Shown in pieces: positions 35,523-42,539 of a stretch of DNA of 64,000 nt (positions are counted from its first letter, which is position 1; the number at the start of each line of letters is the position of its first letter). The notes below the pieces were generated by a model that was not told the origin of the DNA, made no database searches, and saw only the letters and a program-made list of their open reading frames with translations. Location: IMG/VR virus record IMGVR_UViG_3300026512_000003, positions 62,001 through 126,000 of that record; one strand, given 5' to 3'. The position numbers were made by a program, and so were the translations under genes. The stretch comes from a virus.

Positions 35523-35972
35523 TTAACTTGTTGTTATTGACCATTCTTCACTAGATGAAACACCATCTAATCCAGAAAGATCTATATCTGAAGATACTGC
35601 ACCTACAGAAGATGCACTTACTATATCAACTAGGTTCGATACAGACATCATAATAGTAACTTTATAATCACCTAATGTGTCAACTATTGGGTCTTCTCCA
35701 TTACTAGAAAAAAGATTTCCATTAATAATAAGTCTGTGATCACCTTCGAAAGGACGAATTTTCCATCCATTTTCAAGGAAATAAGTAACACCTAGATTTT
35801 TTAAAGGTAACTTATTTCCACCAACAGTAGACATCGCTTGAAGATATTTAGCGTTGTCTTCTCTTCTAACCCATTTTTTCCACTCGATATAAAGATCTGT
35901 TTGTAAATCAAGAAATGTTTCTCCTGGATTAACCACAATTAACTTCTGAGCTCCTTCAAAAGAAATTTTCAT
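35523..35972 (-). CDS. Conserved phage structural protein (LYIEWKKWV family)
   Basis: A 149-residue protein with a pattern familiar from many phage virion genes: an opening strand, then LDLQTDLYIEWKKWV (about 22-36), the segment MSTVGGNKLP (47), and NGWKIRPFEGDHRLIINGNL (68-87), followed by a Ser/Asp-rich C-terminus. Members are usually annotated as virion structural proteins near tail fibres. The exact role is unknown. It overlaps the gene upstream by four bases. Confidence 0.6.
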   Translation of the reverse strand: MKISFEGAQKLIVVNPGETFLDLQTDLYIEWKKWVRREDNAKYLQAMSTVGGNKLPLKNLGVTYFLENGWKIRPFEGDHRLIINGNLFSSNGEDPIVDTLGDYKVTIMMSVSNLVDIVSASSVGAVSSDIDLSGLDGVSSSEEWSITTS

Positions 35973-36274
35973 GACAACACTCCTACTTGTAAACTTTCTT
36001 TATTTTCAAGTGACATTATATCATCTATAATTGTAATATCAGCTGTCTGAATAACTTCTGGCAAACCTGAACTATTAATACATAAACCCACTTCGTTAAT
36101 CAATGGAATTCTTGCTCCATCAACAACATTAAATTTTTGAATAACAGAGCCTGTTTTGTTTTTAACGATAACCCCATCCGTAGAAGGAATTGCTTCCCCT
36201 CCGATAAGGTCTTTAATACATTGTACTTCTACGATAAGATGAGCTAACATTTTTTTAGTACTAGTCAATTCCAT
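35969..36274 (-). CDS. Unknown small virion-block protein, 101 aa
   Basis: ATG with AGGAG upstream; the stop overlaps the next ATG. Short helix at the N-terminus followed by small strands. The order (beta-helix protein, this gene, LYIEWKKWV family protein) is that of an appendage cluster. No motif. Confidence 0.6.
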   Translation of the reverse strand: MELTSTKKMLAHLIVEVQCIKDLIGGEAIPSTDGVIVKNKTGSVIQKFNVVDGARIPLINEVGLCINSSGLPEVIQTADITIIDDIMSLENKESLQVGVLS

Positions 36275-36286
36275 ATTCTCTCCTTT

Positions 36287-38497
36287 TTATAATTTAATTA
36301 CACCATGGTCTGGCTCAGCTAATAAAGAAAAAATATTTATTTGTCCTCTATCAAAAACCTGAGAAAACACTTTGTTTTTAGCAATATTTGAACCTGCAAA
36401 GACCAAAGTCATTTCTATTGGTTGATTAGGTTCTCTTCCATTACTAGTATCTCCAGCAAAATCATATGTAAATTTGATAAAGTCTCTACCTGATATTTTC
36501 CCTGAGATACTGTTTCCGTCCGCATCTTTTACCAATACTGCATCGTCTGTTCCATATCCATCTGTATAAAAAAGTGAGTATCTAGCATCAATATCCATAG
36601 AAGCAATTTCATTAAAATTTATAACCCCATGTTCCACATCTAATGGATAGATCACCTGAGAATCGTTAGTAGCTATAGACACTGTTTTTACTTTTGCAGA
36701 ATCCGAATTTTCTAAAAGAGTGACTCTTACTTTCATAAGAAATCCGACATTAGTGTCGATGACTTCTGAAGAGAGGTTTTCTCCAGTTAATGTTTTGAAA
36801 TCTGAATATTCTCCATTTGTTTCAATCGAATATTCTAAAGAAAGGTTAGATAGATCCTGACCATCTATCTCAGGGTCTTCATCGGTGAAAGTAACACCTT
36901 TTATCCTATAAGGAGTATTCACAATAATTGTGTCTCCTTTTGATGACAATCTAGCAGAACCTGCATTGTCAAATTTTACCGTTTCCGAAAACATATCTAG
37001 AAAAAAACCACTGTCTATACTTGGATCGTCTTGTCTCATAGCAAAAATGAGTTTACCAGTATTGTCTGGACCATATTGTTGTGCAAAGTTGCTTCCAATA
37101 CTATTAGGCTTATCTAGTTCAAAGTTAGAGATACCTACCCCTTTGATATGAACATTAGGGGCTTCAACTTTCAAAATCTTATCAGAAGGTGTTGTTATAT
37201 TTTGAAGGAGAATACCATTGTTTTTATTTGGAACTAAGAAAGGTTCATCTTTTTTACAACCTTCAAAGTAAAGTTCGGAAATTCTACTTCCAAAACTAAC
37301 ATTACAAGCAATAACATTATTTGCATTTGAACTATTTATTACTGTTTTTACAATATCTATTTTTGGTGAGTTTAGTAGATTTATATAACTCAACGCCGCT
37401 CCACCATTTTCTAATATAGTAGTTTCGCGGAAAACTATTGAATTTGAGCTTTCTATCATTATGTTGTATGTTCCAACAGAAGAATCCTCAACCTTTAAAG
37501 TATTGTCAATAAGAGTAGTTTTTTCAAATCTGCTTTGAGATGAGTCTTTTACTGAAAATGAACCTCCCACAGAAAGAGTATTTGTAGCTTTAATATTAGA
37601 GCTTGCAAGGATCGAAACAGGATGATCGGATGAGCTATTTCTTTTAGCAACAATTCCATATACTTTATTTAAAGTTACTCTTTTTGAATAGTTCACAGAT
37701 AGACCTGTAGATGCAACAGAACAAGCAGTAACATTATCTAAGGTAACATTTGAACTATAAGCAACCATTACCCCTGAGCTAGAGTCGCTTCTAAAAGTTC
37801 CATGCGTGTCTAGGATAGTGGCATCAGTTAAGTATCTAAGATAAACAGCTCCTGGAAGAGAAACATGATTCATATTTAAAGCACCCATTCCATCAAAGCC
37901 CATATCAAAATCACAAAAAGACATATTTTTTAAAGATAAAGTTCCACCTTCGTAATCAATAAATTTTGCTGCTTTTGTTGATGAAAAAGGATCTTCAGTA
38001 GATAAAACTATATTAGGTATAACAATATTACAATTTGCATCAGGAACGCAAGAGTTGCCATCTGTGTCAGAAAAAGAGATAACACCATCAACCCATTTAA
38101 ATACTCTTCCTAACTTTTTATCATCAGGGAAAGAATCAAAATCAAGTTTACTAACATCAGGCATGTTTATGCAGTACCATGGGTGATAGTCATTTTCTCC
38201 TGAAGTTTCTTCTATCCAAATAATTCCGGAAGGATGAGTGTCTTGCCAATCATTTATAGTTTGCCCTCTTGTCCCATCAGTAGAACCTAGAGAAATAAGT
38301 TTTCCTTCAATATTTAATGTACCATATGATTTAACATCCACGGTAGCACTACTATCAAAGACAAATAACCATCCATCTTCTGTTTCGTTTTTAATATCAA
38401 GAGTACCATCAAGCACTCTAATTTTAGAAATCTGCTCACTTGGTTGCGAATCTACAACAACACTGTCTCCATTTTCTACAACATATTCTATTGACAT
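36287..38497 (-). CDS. Tail protein with parallel beta-helix (tailspike-like)
   Basis: A 736-residue protein. Residues about 1-110 are strand-rich with Trp and Gly. From about 170 to 430 there is a regular succession of short strands with Asn/Ser/Thr turns (for example NVTLDNVTACSV, KRVTLNKVYGIVAK, SNIKATNTLSVGG), the signature of a right-handed parallel beta-helix. The C-terminal third is made of Ig-like strands. Such proteins bind or cut host surface glycans; no catalytic pair can be picked out. It is near the divergent promoter region and so is probably early in the late transcript. Confidence 0.6.
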   Translation of the reverse strand: MSIEYVVENGDSVVVDSQPSEQISKIRVLDGTLDIKNETEDGWLFVFDSSATVDVKSYGTLNIEGKLISLGSTDGTRGQTINDWQDTHPSGIIWIEETSGENDYHPWYCINMPDVSKLDFDSFPDDKKLGRVFKWVDGVISFSDTDGNSCVPDANCNIVIPNIVLSTEDPFSSTKAAKFIDYEGGTLSLKNMSFCDFDMGFDGMGALNMNHVSLPGAVYLRYLTDATILDTHGTFRSDSSSGVMVAYSSNVTLDNVTACSVASTGLSVNYSKRVTLNKVYGIVAKRNSSSDHPVSILASSNIKATNTLSVGGSFSVKDSSQSRFEKTTLIDNTLKVEDSSVGTYNIMIESSNSIVFRETTILENGGAALSYINLLNSPKIDIVKTVINSSNANNVIACNVSFGSRISELYFEGCKKDEPFLVPNKNNGILLQNITTPSDKILKVEAPNVHIKGVGISNFELDKPNSIGSNFAQQYGPDNTGKLIFAMRQDDPSIDSGFFLDMFSETVKFDNAGSARLSSKGDTIIVNTPYRIKGVTFTDEDPEIDGQDLSNLSLEYSIETNGEYSDFKTLTGENLSSEVIDTNVGFLMKVRVTLLENSDSAKVKTVSIATNDSQVIYPLDVEHGVINFNEIASMDIDARYSLFYTDGYGTDDAVLVKDADGNSISGKISGRDFIKFTYDFAGDTSNGREPNQPIEMTLVFAGSNIAKNKVFSQVFDRGQINIFSLLAEPDHGVIKL

Positions 38498-38507
38498 CTA
38501 TTTTCTC

Positions 38508-38909
38508 CTAATTGTTTTTTTTATTTACTAGGCTACCAAGATTGTAATTAATTCCAGAAGAAAGTAAACCTTGTGCTGCTCCAGCAACAGTATTGGGGAC
38601 TGCTTTTTTAGTTCCATTTTGAAGAATACCTTTTTCTAATCCACCTATGGCACCACCAGCTAGACTACCATAAAAAGTATCCTTTAGCGTGTCGACACCA
38701 GTGTCTTTAGAAATAGCCCCACTTACAGCAGTAGAACCACCAGCTAGTCCAGATAAGCCATGTTTATATTTGTGTCCCTGTATTAGTCCAAGCATATTTT
38801 GCGACACTTGACCTTTTCTTCCAAAAGATGCTTGAACAAACCCTTGTTCAGCACCTCGCAAAAAAGCATTTTTGTGCTGTTTTTTTTTAGATTCTTTCTT
38901 GTGAGACAC
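38508..38909 (-). CDS. Glycine-zipper protein at the start of the late block, 133 aa
   Basis: GTG start with GGAG upstream. The N-terminus is very basic (KKESKKKQHKN). Residues about 50-125 are Gly/Ala/Ser-rich with GxxxG patterns (LAGGSTAVSG, YGSLAGGAIGGLEKG, VAGAAQGLLSSG), consistent with membrane insertion. It is the first gene after the divergent intergenic region on the minus strand. Probably an internal or ejected virion protein; no family recognised. Confidence 0.6.
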   Translation of the reverse strand: MSHKKESKKKQHKNAFLRGAEQGFVQASFGRKGQVSQNMLGLIQGHKYKHGLSGLAGGSTAVSGAISKDTGVDTLKDTFYGSLAGGAIGGLEKGILQNGTKKAVPNTVAGAAQGLLSSGINYNLGSLVNKKNN

Positions 38910-38998
38910 TTTTTCTCCTACAGTACTTTTGCAAAGAAAGTATAGCTAAAATATACAAAAAAAGCTATAATACTAAAATAACTTTATGGAGAAATTTT
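38910..38998. promoter_or_regulatory. Divergent intergenic region with bidirectional -10 elements
   Basis: On the plus strand TATAAT lies at 38966-38971, 28 bases before the HNH start codon. On the minus strand TATACT lies at 38944-38939, 30 bases before the GTG at 38909. Neither has a clear -35. This is the only place in the window where the two large gene blocks diverge, so both promoters are expected here; the exact boxes are my reading. Confidence 0.4.
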
Positions 38999-39301
38999 AT
39001 GTCTACTTATCATAACACAAAAGAATATAGGGTTTTTAGAGCCTTAGTTATACGGAGAGATAAGATTTGCCAAATTTGCAAAAGTAGAAAAAATAGGCAA
39101 GTTCATCACAAGAACAGTGCTAGTTATTTTAAAAAGGAGCGTTATAATGTTGAAAACGGTGTTTGCCTTTGTAAAGGCTGTCATACTCAATTTCACACAA
39201 ATTTCAAAAGGTCGTTCAGAGAAAAATGCACAGAGTACGATTTCAGGAATTTCGAAGAATTATCCAAATATCTCATCTCAAAAGGATCAGAGAAGCACTA
39301 A
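38999..39301 (+). CDS. HNH-type protein with two zinc-binding CxxC pairs
   Basis: A 100-residue protein, ATG with GGAG seven bases upstream. It shows CQIC (about 24-27), VHHKNS (about 38-43) and CLCKGCHTQFH (about 57-67), the beta-beta-alpha HNH fold with a structural zinc. It probably cuts DNA as a monomer or dimer. Free-standing HNH proteins occur as homing endonucleases or as packaging factors; the divergent position away from a terminase gene favours neither. Its 3' half overlaps the endolysin gene in another frame. Confidence 0.8.
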   Translation: MSTYHNTKEYRVFRALVIRRDKICQICKSRKNRQVHHKNSASYFKKERYNVENGVCLCKGCHTQFHTNFKRSFREKCTEYDFRNFEELSKYLISKGSEKH

Positions 39302-39854
39302 AAAGGTAGCTCTGGTTGTAGGACATGAGGAATATAGGCAAGGAGCTATAGGGGCAAAAGGCATATCCGAATGGATATTCTGGAAAGCTTTCTTAGAGGA
39401 AAACATAGCAGAGTTTGCAAAAGTATGCGATGTTAAAATATTTCTAAGAGACTCTAAGACTTCTGGCTACAATGCAAAGATGAGACAGCTTCATCATCGG
39501 ATTGATGATTGGGGTGCAGATATAACAATATCATTTCATTTTAATGCAAGTGCTAGTTCAAAAGCCTCAGGGTTCGAAGTACTTGCTTATGCAAAATCAG
39601 ATGTTTCAAAAAAGATTGCGAAAATATTTATTGATGAATTTGAAAAAAATGAGCTTGGAAGAAATAGAGGTCTAAAACCTGTCACTAGAAAGGAAAGAGG
39701 AGGAGGATTTTTAGCCAAAGGAAAATCAAAATGCATACTCGTTGAACCTTTTTTCGCAAAAGATCAAGGTGAATTTATGCCAAAAAAAGCCAAGCGAAGA
39801 GCTCTAGCAAAAGCTATTTCAGACGGAATAGCACAATCCCTAAACCTAGTATAA
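39147..39854 (+). CDS. N-acetylmuramoyl-L-alanine amidase endolysin
   Basis: A 235-residue Amidase_3 protein. ATG at 39147 is chosen because AGGAG lies seven bases upstream and no other start occurs before the domain. Residues 53-233 hold the domain: VALVVGHE with His60, Glu75, FHFNAS with His131 (zinc ligands) and ILVEPFF with Glu200 as catalytic acid. It cuts the amide bond between muramic acid and the stem peptide. The first 20 residues are moderately hydrophobic (FAFVKAVILNF) and could be a weak signal-anchor, followed by a polar linker. The start lies inside the HNH gene, overlapping it by 155 bases out of frame. Confidence 0.85.
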   Translation: MLKTVFAFVKAVILNFTQISKGRSEKNAQSTISGISKNYPNISSQKDQRSTKKVALVVGHEEYRQGAIGAKGISEWIFWKAFLEENIAEFAKVCDVKIFLRDSKTSGYNAKMRQLHHRIDDWGADITISFHFNASASSKASGFEVLAYAKSDVSKKIAKIFIDEFEKNELGRNRGLKPVTRKERGGGFLAKGKSKCILVEPFFAKDQGEFMPKKAKRRALAKAISDGIAQSLNLV

Positions 39855-40123
39855 TCACATAAAAACTATCTCCTGTGACTGCCTCACAGGAGTACAACCC
39901 ACAAGCAAAAAACCACCACTTATCTATCAAAAAACCAACCAATAAATCTTGGGAAAAATCAACATTTTTGTGGCATATATAGATGTAAGAGATATACCTT
40001 ACACAAGAATTTCTATTGTATAGAGATTGTACTGTGAGGTAAAAAGTGTTCTTTTTTAGAGGACGAAAATGGTCGTTGAGCGACAAAGGTTTCATAGCCT
40101 AAAACTTTTTGAAGGAGTAAATT
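39855..40123 (+). other. Gap without a gene; one perfect hairpin
   Basis: A 269-base stretch between the endolysin and a 40-residue ORF. CTCCTGTGA (39870-39878) pairs perfectly with TCACAGGAG (39884-39892) over a five-base loop. There is no U-run on the plus strand; on the minus strand the 3' side is ATAGTTTTT, so it would read better as a leftward terminator. The rest is AT-rich with no ORF that I trust. Promoter-like sequence may exist around 39965-40045 but I cannot fix the boxes. Confidence 0.45.
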
Positions 40124-40246
40124 ATGAGCGCACAAGAAATTAACCAAAGAGTAGAAGAAATTAAAAAATCTGCTGAGGCGAAAAACCTCAGAATATCAAA
40201 AGCGCAAATCAAAGCGCAACTGGTATTACAAACAGCTGGGATTTAA
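40124..40246 (+). CDS. Small unknown protein, 40 aa
   Basis: ATG with AAGGAG seven bases upstream, a strong site for such a short ORF. The product is helical and charged, starting MSAQEINQRVEEIKK. It lies between hairpins and is the first of several tiny ORFs in the likely early region. Function unknown. Confidence 0.5.
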   Translation: MSAQEINQRVEEIKKSAEAKNLRISKAQIKAQLVLQTAGI

Positions 40247-40368
40247 AACCCCAGCTTCAAACAAAAGCATAACATTAAAAATAAGTTTTTTACGAAAACC
40301 TTATTTGTGATGTTATATCAAAGAAGCATAGTACTAAGGCTGTACTATTTACTACCCCGTCTAACGGG
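40234..40368 (+). other. Cluster of four hairpins
   Basis: Consecutive inverted repeats: AGCTGGG/CCCAGCT (40234-40240 with 40250-40256); a long imperfect stem 40271-40289 with 40295-40314 (one mismatch, one bulge); ATAGTAC/GTACTAT (40328-40334 with 40342-40348); CCCGT/ACGGG (40356-40360 with 40364-40368). The last lies just before the ribosome site of the ORF at 40382. None has a U-run that would make it a strong terminator. Confidence 0.6.
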
Positions 40369-40381
40369 AAGAAAGGTCATC

Positions 40382-40570
40382 ATGAAAAAGTTTAATTCTA
40401 AACGAGTGTATGCTATGGCGGATAACTGCAATGTTATCCAATACTACGCATTTGGACGAGTAGATCGACTATATGCTGAGATAACCCTAGGTCTCAAAAG
40501 CATAGGAGATCGATTGATTGGTAAAGATAATAAGTACGAAGCAAAAAGAAAATTAGCTGAAGAGCTCTAA
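40382..40570 (+). CDS. Small unknown protein, 62 aa
   Basis: ATG at 40382 chosen because AAAGG lies close upstream; an in-frame ATG further left has no ribosome site and falls in the hairpin cluster. The product is basic (MKKFNSKRVYAM) with a helical C-terminus. Hairpins flank it on both sides. A small host-takeover protein is possible from position. Confidence 0.55.
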   Translation: MKKFNSKRVYAMADNCNVIQYYAFGRVDRLYAEITLGLKSIGDRLIGKDNKYEAKRKLAEEL

Positions 40571-40575
40571 TACTT

Positions 40576-40784
40576 CGCCAAGCTGGGCGTAAAATGGAGC
40601 AACAAAGAGGTCTTTTCTCCTAAGAGTTAAGGTGTCCCCTCTTTGAAAAAAGCATACATTTAAGAACATCCTCGCTTAGTAATCTAGACGATGTGACTCT
40701 CAGACGAGAGGCGATGTTCTTAAATGTGTGTTTTTAGGCCGCATTAGTTTGCTACAAATCCACAAGAGTGGTCGCAGTCATGCG
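40576..40784 (+). ncRNA. Structured non-coding region, candidate small RNA
   Basis: This 237-base gap has no ORF but four stems in series: CGCC/GGCG (40576-40579 with 40586-40589); AAAGAGG/CCTCTTT (40604-40610 with 40638-40644, with a further inner stem); an 18-pair arm with one G-U pair (40653-40670 with 40713-40730) closed by a branched loop and followed by TTTTTA; CGCAT/ATGCG (40740-40744 with 40780-40784) enclosing CCAC/GTGG. The third, with its U-run, reads as an intrinsic terminator. It could be a stable small RNA or the leader/terminator of an early transcript. Confidence 0.45.
40653..40735 (+). terminator. Long-stem intrinsic terminator candidate
   Basis: 18-pair AT-rich stem (40653-40670 with 40713-40730) followed directly by five U. 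Its low GC is offset by length. It ends transcripts from the 40382 ORF before the gene at 40808. Confidence 0.5.
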
Positions 40785-40807
40785 TTCCAAATATTAAGGA
40801 GGAAGAA

Positions 40808-41197
40808 ATGAAAGTAGAATTAAAAGAAACTAAAAATAGTTTTGGGGAAATGGTAAACCATATTTTTATAGATGGCGTAAAAAAAGCATCTCTTGTAATA
40901 GAAAAAGATGCTGTTGAGGTTGCTTTTTTAAGCGTAAACAACACAGAAATTGTGGATCGTTTTGAAATAGACAATCCAAACAGGAAGAATACAAGAGGGT
41001 ACATGGATACCCTTATTGGTATTGTGGCTGCGAATAGCAGCAATCTCGGTGAAAAACACGCCGAGTACATAAGAAATAACCGAGAAACAATGTTATCAAA
41101 TGATAACAGATGTTTCAGGATGGTTAAAAAAGAGGGGAGTGGGGAAGACTATGAAAAAGAGTACACTGTACTCTTGACGGGAGACTGTAATGACTGA
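40808..41197 (+). CDS. Unknown protein, 129 aa
   Basis: ATG with AAGGAGG six bases upstream, one of the strongest ribosome sites in the window. Residues 1-60 look like a small beta sheet (VKKASLVIEKDAVEVAFLSV); the rest is polar with a helical part. No family recognised. The strong translation signal and position after a terminator suggest a highly expressed early protein. Confidence 0.65.
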   Translation: MKVELKETKNSFGEMVNHIFIDGVKKASLVIEKDAVEVAFLSVNNTEIVDRFEIDNPNRKNTRGYMDTLIGIVAANSSNLGEKHAEYIRNNRETMLSNDNRCFRMVKKEGSGEDYEKEYTVLLTGDCND

Positions 41198-41306
41198 TGT
41201 AATAATTACAGGCTCCGTCCTGCTGACAGTAGGTGCCGTGGGTTATATCCTAGGGCTTGTAATAATAGAAGCTTTTGGAGAAGATGCTCTTCAAAAGTTT
41301 TTTTAA
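41190..41306 (+). CDS. Tiny single-pass membrane protein, 38 aa
   Basis: ATG overlaps the end of the 129-aa gene and has GGGAG six bases upstream. Residues 4-28 form one hydrophobic helix with Gly residues (ITGSVLLTVGAVGYILGLVI), followed by a short acidic tail. Below the usual size cutoff but well supported by the ribosome site and membrane pattern. It may act on the host membrane. Confidence 0.55.
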   Translation: MTDVIITGSVLLTVGAVGYILGLVIIEAFGEDALQKFF

Positions 41307-41318
41307 AAGGAGTAGAGA

Positions 41319-41489
41319 ATGAAAATTTTTTATAAAAAAAAAGAGTTGGGAGAACTCTCTGGTGGTGATTTGCGCCACCTAAAAAAAACTCTTAAAAATG
41401 AGAGAGTCAGATACAATGACGACTCTCTCGTCATTCAAACAAAAAAAGGGCTGGAAATTGCCCAAAGAGAGTTCTGGGAACTCTCTTGA
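41319..41489 (+). CDS. Small unknown protein, 56 aa
   Basis: ATG with AAAAGGAG six bases upstream. The product is charged (MKIFYKKKELGELS at the start, FWELS at the end). It is followed by a hairpin and then a strong terminator. No function can be named. Confidence 0.55.
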   Translation: MKIFYKKKELGELSGGDLRHLKKTLKNERVRYNDDSLVIQTKKGLEIAQREFWELS

Positions 41490-41495
41490 AAATCC

Positions 41496-41511
41496 CGCCC
41501 AGCTGAGGGCG
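41496..41511 (+). other. Hairpin after the 56-aa ORF, related to one at 40576
   Basis: CGCCC-AGCTGA-GGGCG followed by TAAAAA. It resembles CGCC-AAGCTG-GGCG plus TAAAA at 40576-40593; both begin five to six bases after a stop codon and share the loop core AGCTG. Confidence 0.5.
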
Positions 41512-41527
41512 TAAAAATCAGCCTTAC

Positions 41528-41593
41528 CTTCCCCCTTCAGGGCGAGTGCTTTTTGCATTCGTTCTGGAGGGGGGGGAAGTGTTTTATTTTCTT
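41528..41593 (+). terminator. Strong intrinsic terminator before the replication block
   Basis: CTTCCCCC (41528-41535) pairs with GGGGGAAG (41572-41579); inside, GCGAGTGC pairs with GCATTCGT (two G-U pairs) around a TTTTT loop. A U-rich tail TTTTATTTTCTT follows at 41582-41593. This is the best terminator in the window. It ends 23 bases before the ATG at 41616. Confidence 0.7.
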
Positions 41594-41615
41594 AGCTTAC
41601 ACGAAAGGAAAAGGT

Positions 41616-42014
41616 ATGCGATTAACTAATTTGACCCCACATAAAATAGTGATGATTATGGCTGGTGGAGAGAAAATAACTTTTAAACCTGCTAAAGTTG
41701 AGCAGTTATTAAGAGTTATTACAACAAGCGTTGTTACTGACAGAGTTGGAGGAATTTCTATTTTAAAGCCAACACATGAGGTAACTGGAAATATTCCAGA
41801 AGAAATAGAAGGTCACTATTATATTGTTTCAAAACAAGTGGCACAAGCGTTAAAAGGGCGAAAAGATTTTGTGTATCCAACAAATGTTGTACATAAAAAA
41901 GAACTCATTAGCGTTATTGATCAATATGGAAAGGAAATTGTAGACAATGATGATATTCCGGTTAAGAAATTTGTTACTCATATTGATGGGTGTGGTGCAC
42001 TGAGTTTGCCATGA
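41616..42014 (+). CDS. NLTPH-family phage protein (paralogue 1)
   Basis: Start set at ATG 41616 (AAAGGAAAAGG upstream); the frame extends further left only through the terminator hairpin. The 132-residue protein starts MRLTNLTPHKIVM and contains HYYIVSKQVAQAL, matching the layout of a common small phage family whose N-terminus reads N-L-T-P-H. Function of the family is unknown to me. A second copy lies at 52344-52715. It is the first gene after the strong terminator. Confidence 0.6.
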   Translation: MRLTNLTPHKIVMIMAGGEKITFKPAKVEQLLRVITTSVVTDRVGGISILKPTHEVTGNIPEEIEGHYYIVSKQVAQALKGRKDFVYPTNVVHKKELISVIDQYGKEIVDNDDIPVKKFVTHIDGCGALSLP

Positions 42015-42190
42015 GTAGTTTGAACTTAGAAAGATCTATCTGTACAGACTTAAAAAGAATATATGAGATAGACAAGGATTTATATAAAGCTGGAATTATT
42101 TCTAGAGATAGAGTAGATAAAAGCTTTTTAAAATACAATATACAAAAGGCTAAGGTACTTTTTGAATGGAGGAAAAAAAGTGAAAATTAG
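42011..42190 (+). CDS. Small unknown protein, 59 aa
   Basis: ATGA overlap with the preceding stop, so translation is coupled. The product is helical and charged (CTDLKRIYEIDKDLYKAG). The next gene starts inside its last codons. No family recognised. Confidence 0.55.
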   Translation: MSSLNLERSICTDLKRIYEIDKDLYKAGIISRDRVDKSFLKYNIQKAKVLFEWRKKSEN

Positions 42191-42530
42191 TTTTAGAAAA
42201 ATATTAACCGATTGGGTATATGAATGCAATGATTGCAACAATGTATCAAGTGATACTAAAGAAAGCAAACGCATATGGGAAAAAAATGGATGCCCAAACT
42301 GTAGTGGTGATAATTTTAGCAAATTATATGATCTCGTTGCTGTATTTAAAGATGATTTTGGTGAATTAGAAAGCTATATGCATGTTGGACAACATAGCGA
42401 TGCTTCAAATTCATTCGTAAAAGAATGCACAACTGAATCTGATATAACAATTGATTGCCATGGTGATTTAAAAAAAGAACTAGAATCCATAGGGTATGAT
42501 GTTGAAAAAGTTAATTATGAAGATTTATAA
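42180..42530 (+). CDS. Zinc-ribbon protein, 116 aa
   Basis: GTG at 42180 is chosen because GGAGG lies eight bases upstream; the in-frame TTG further left has no such site. The first half has CNDC (about 16-19) and CPNC (about 38-41), a zinc ribbon of transcription-factor or recombination-mediator type. The C-terminal half is acidic. It directly precedes the annealing-protein candidate, so a DNA-binding role is plausible but not proven. Confidence 0.55.
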   Translation: MKISFRKILTDWVYECNDCNNVSSDTKESKRIWEKNGCPNCSGDNFSKLYDLVAVFKDDFGELESYMHVGQHSDASNSFVKECTTESDITIDCHGDLKKELESIGYDVEKVNYEDL

Positions 42531-42539
42531 GGAAAAAAA

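Noticed and set aside
36015-36020. TATAAT on the minus strand inside the 101-aa gene
   Set aside because: Part of the sequence TGATATAAT but within a coding region with no gene start at a suitable distance; likely chance.
39814-40095. Minus-strand ORF of 93 codons
   Set aside because: Covers an endolysin end and a hairpin gap, has no ribosome site or motif, and runs against the local gene direction.
40570-40810. tRNA or tRNA-like gene
   Set aside because: The stems do not form an acceptor-D-anticodon-T arrangement and no T-loop GTTCRA sequence is placed correctly; no tRNA was found elsewhere in the window.
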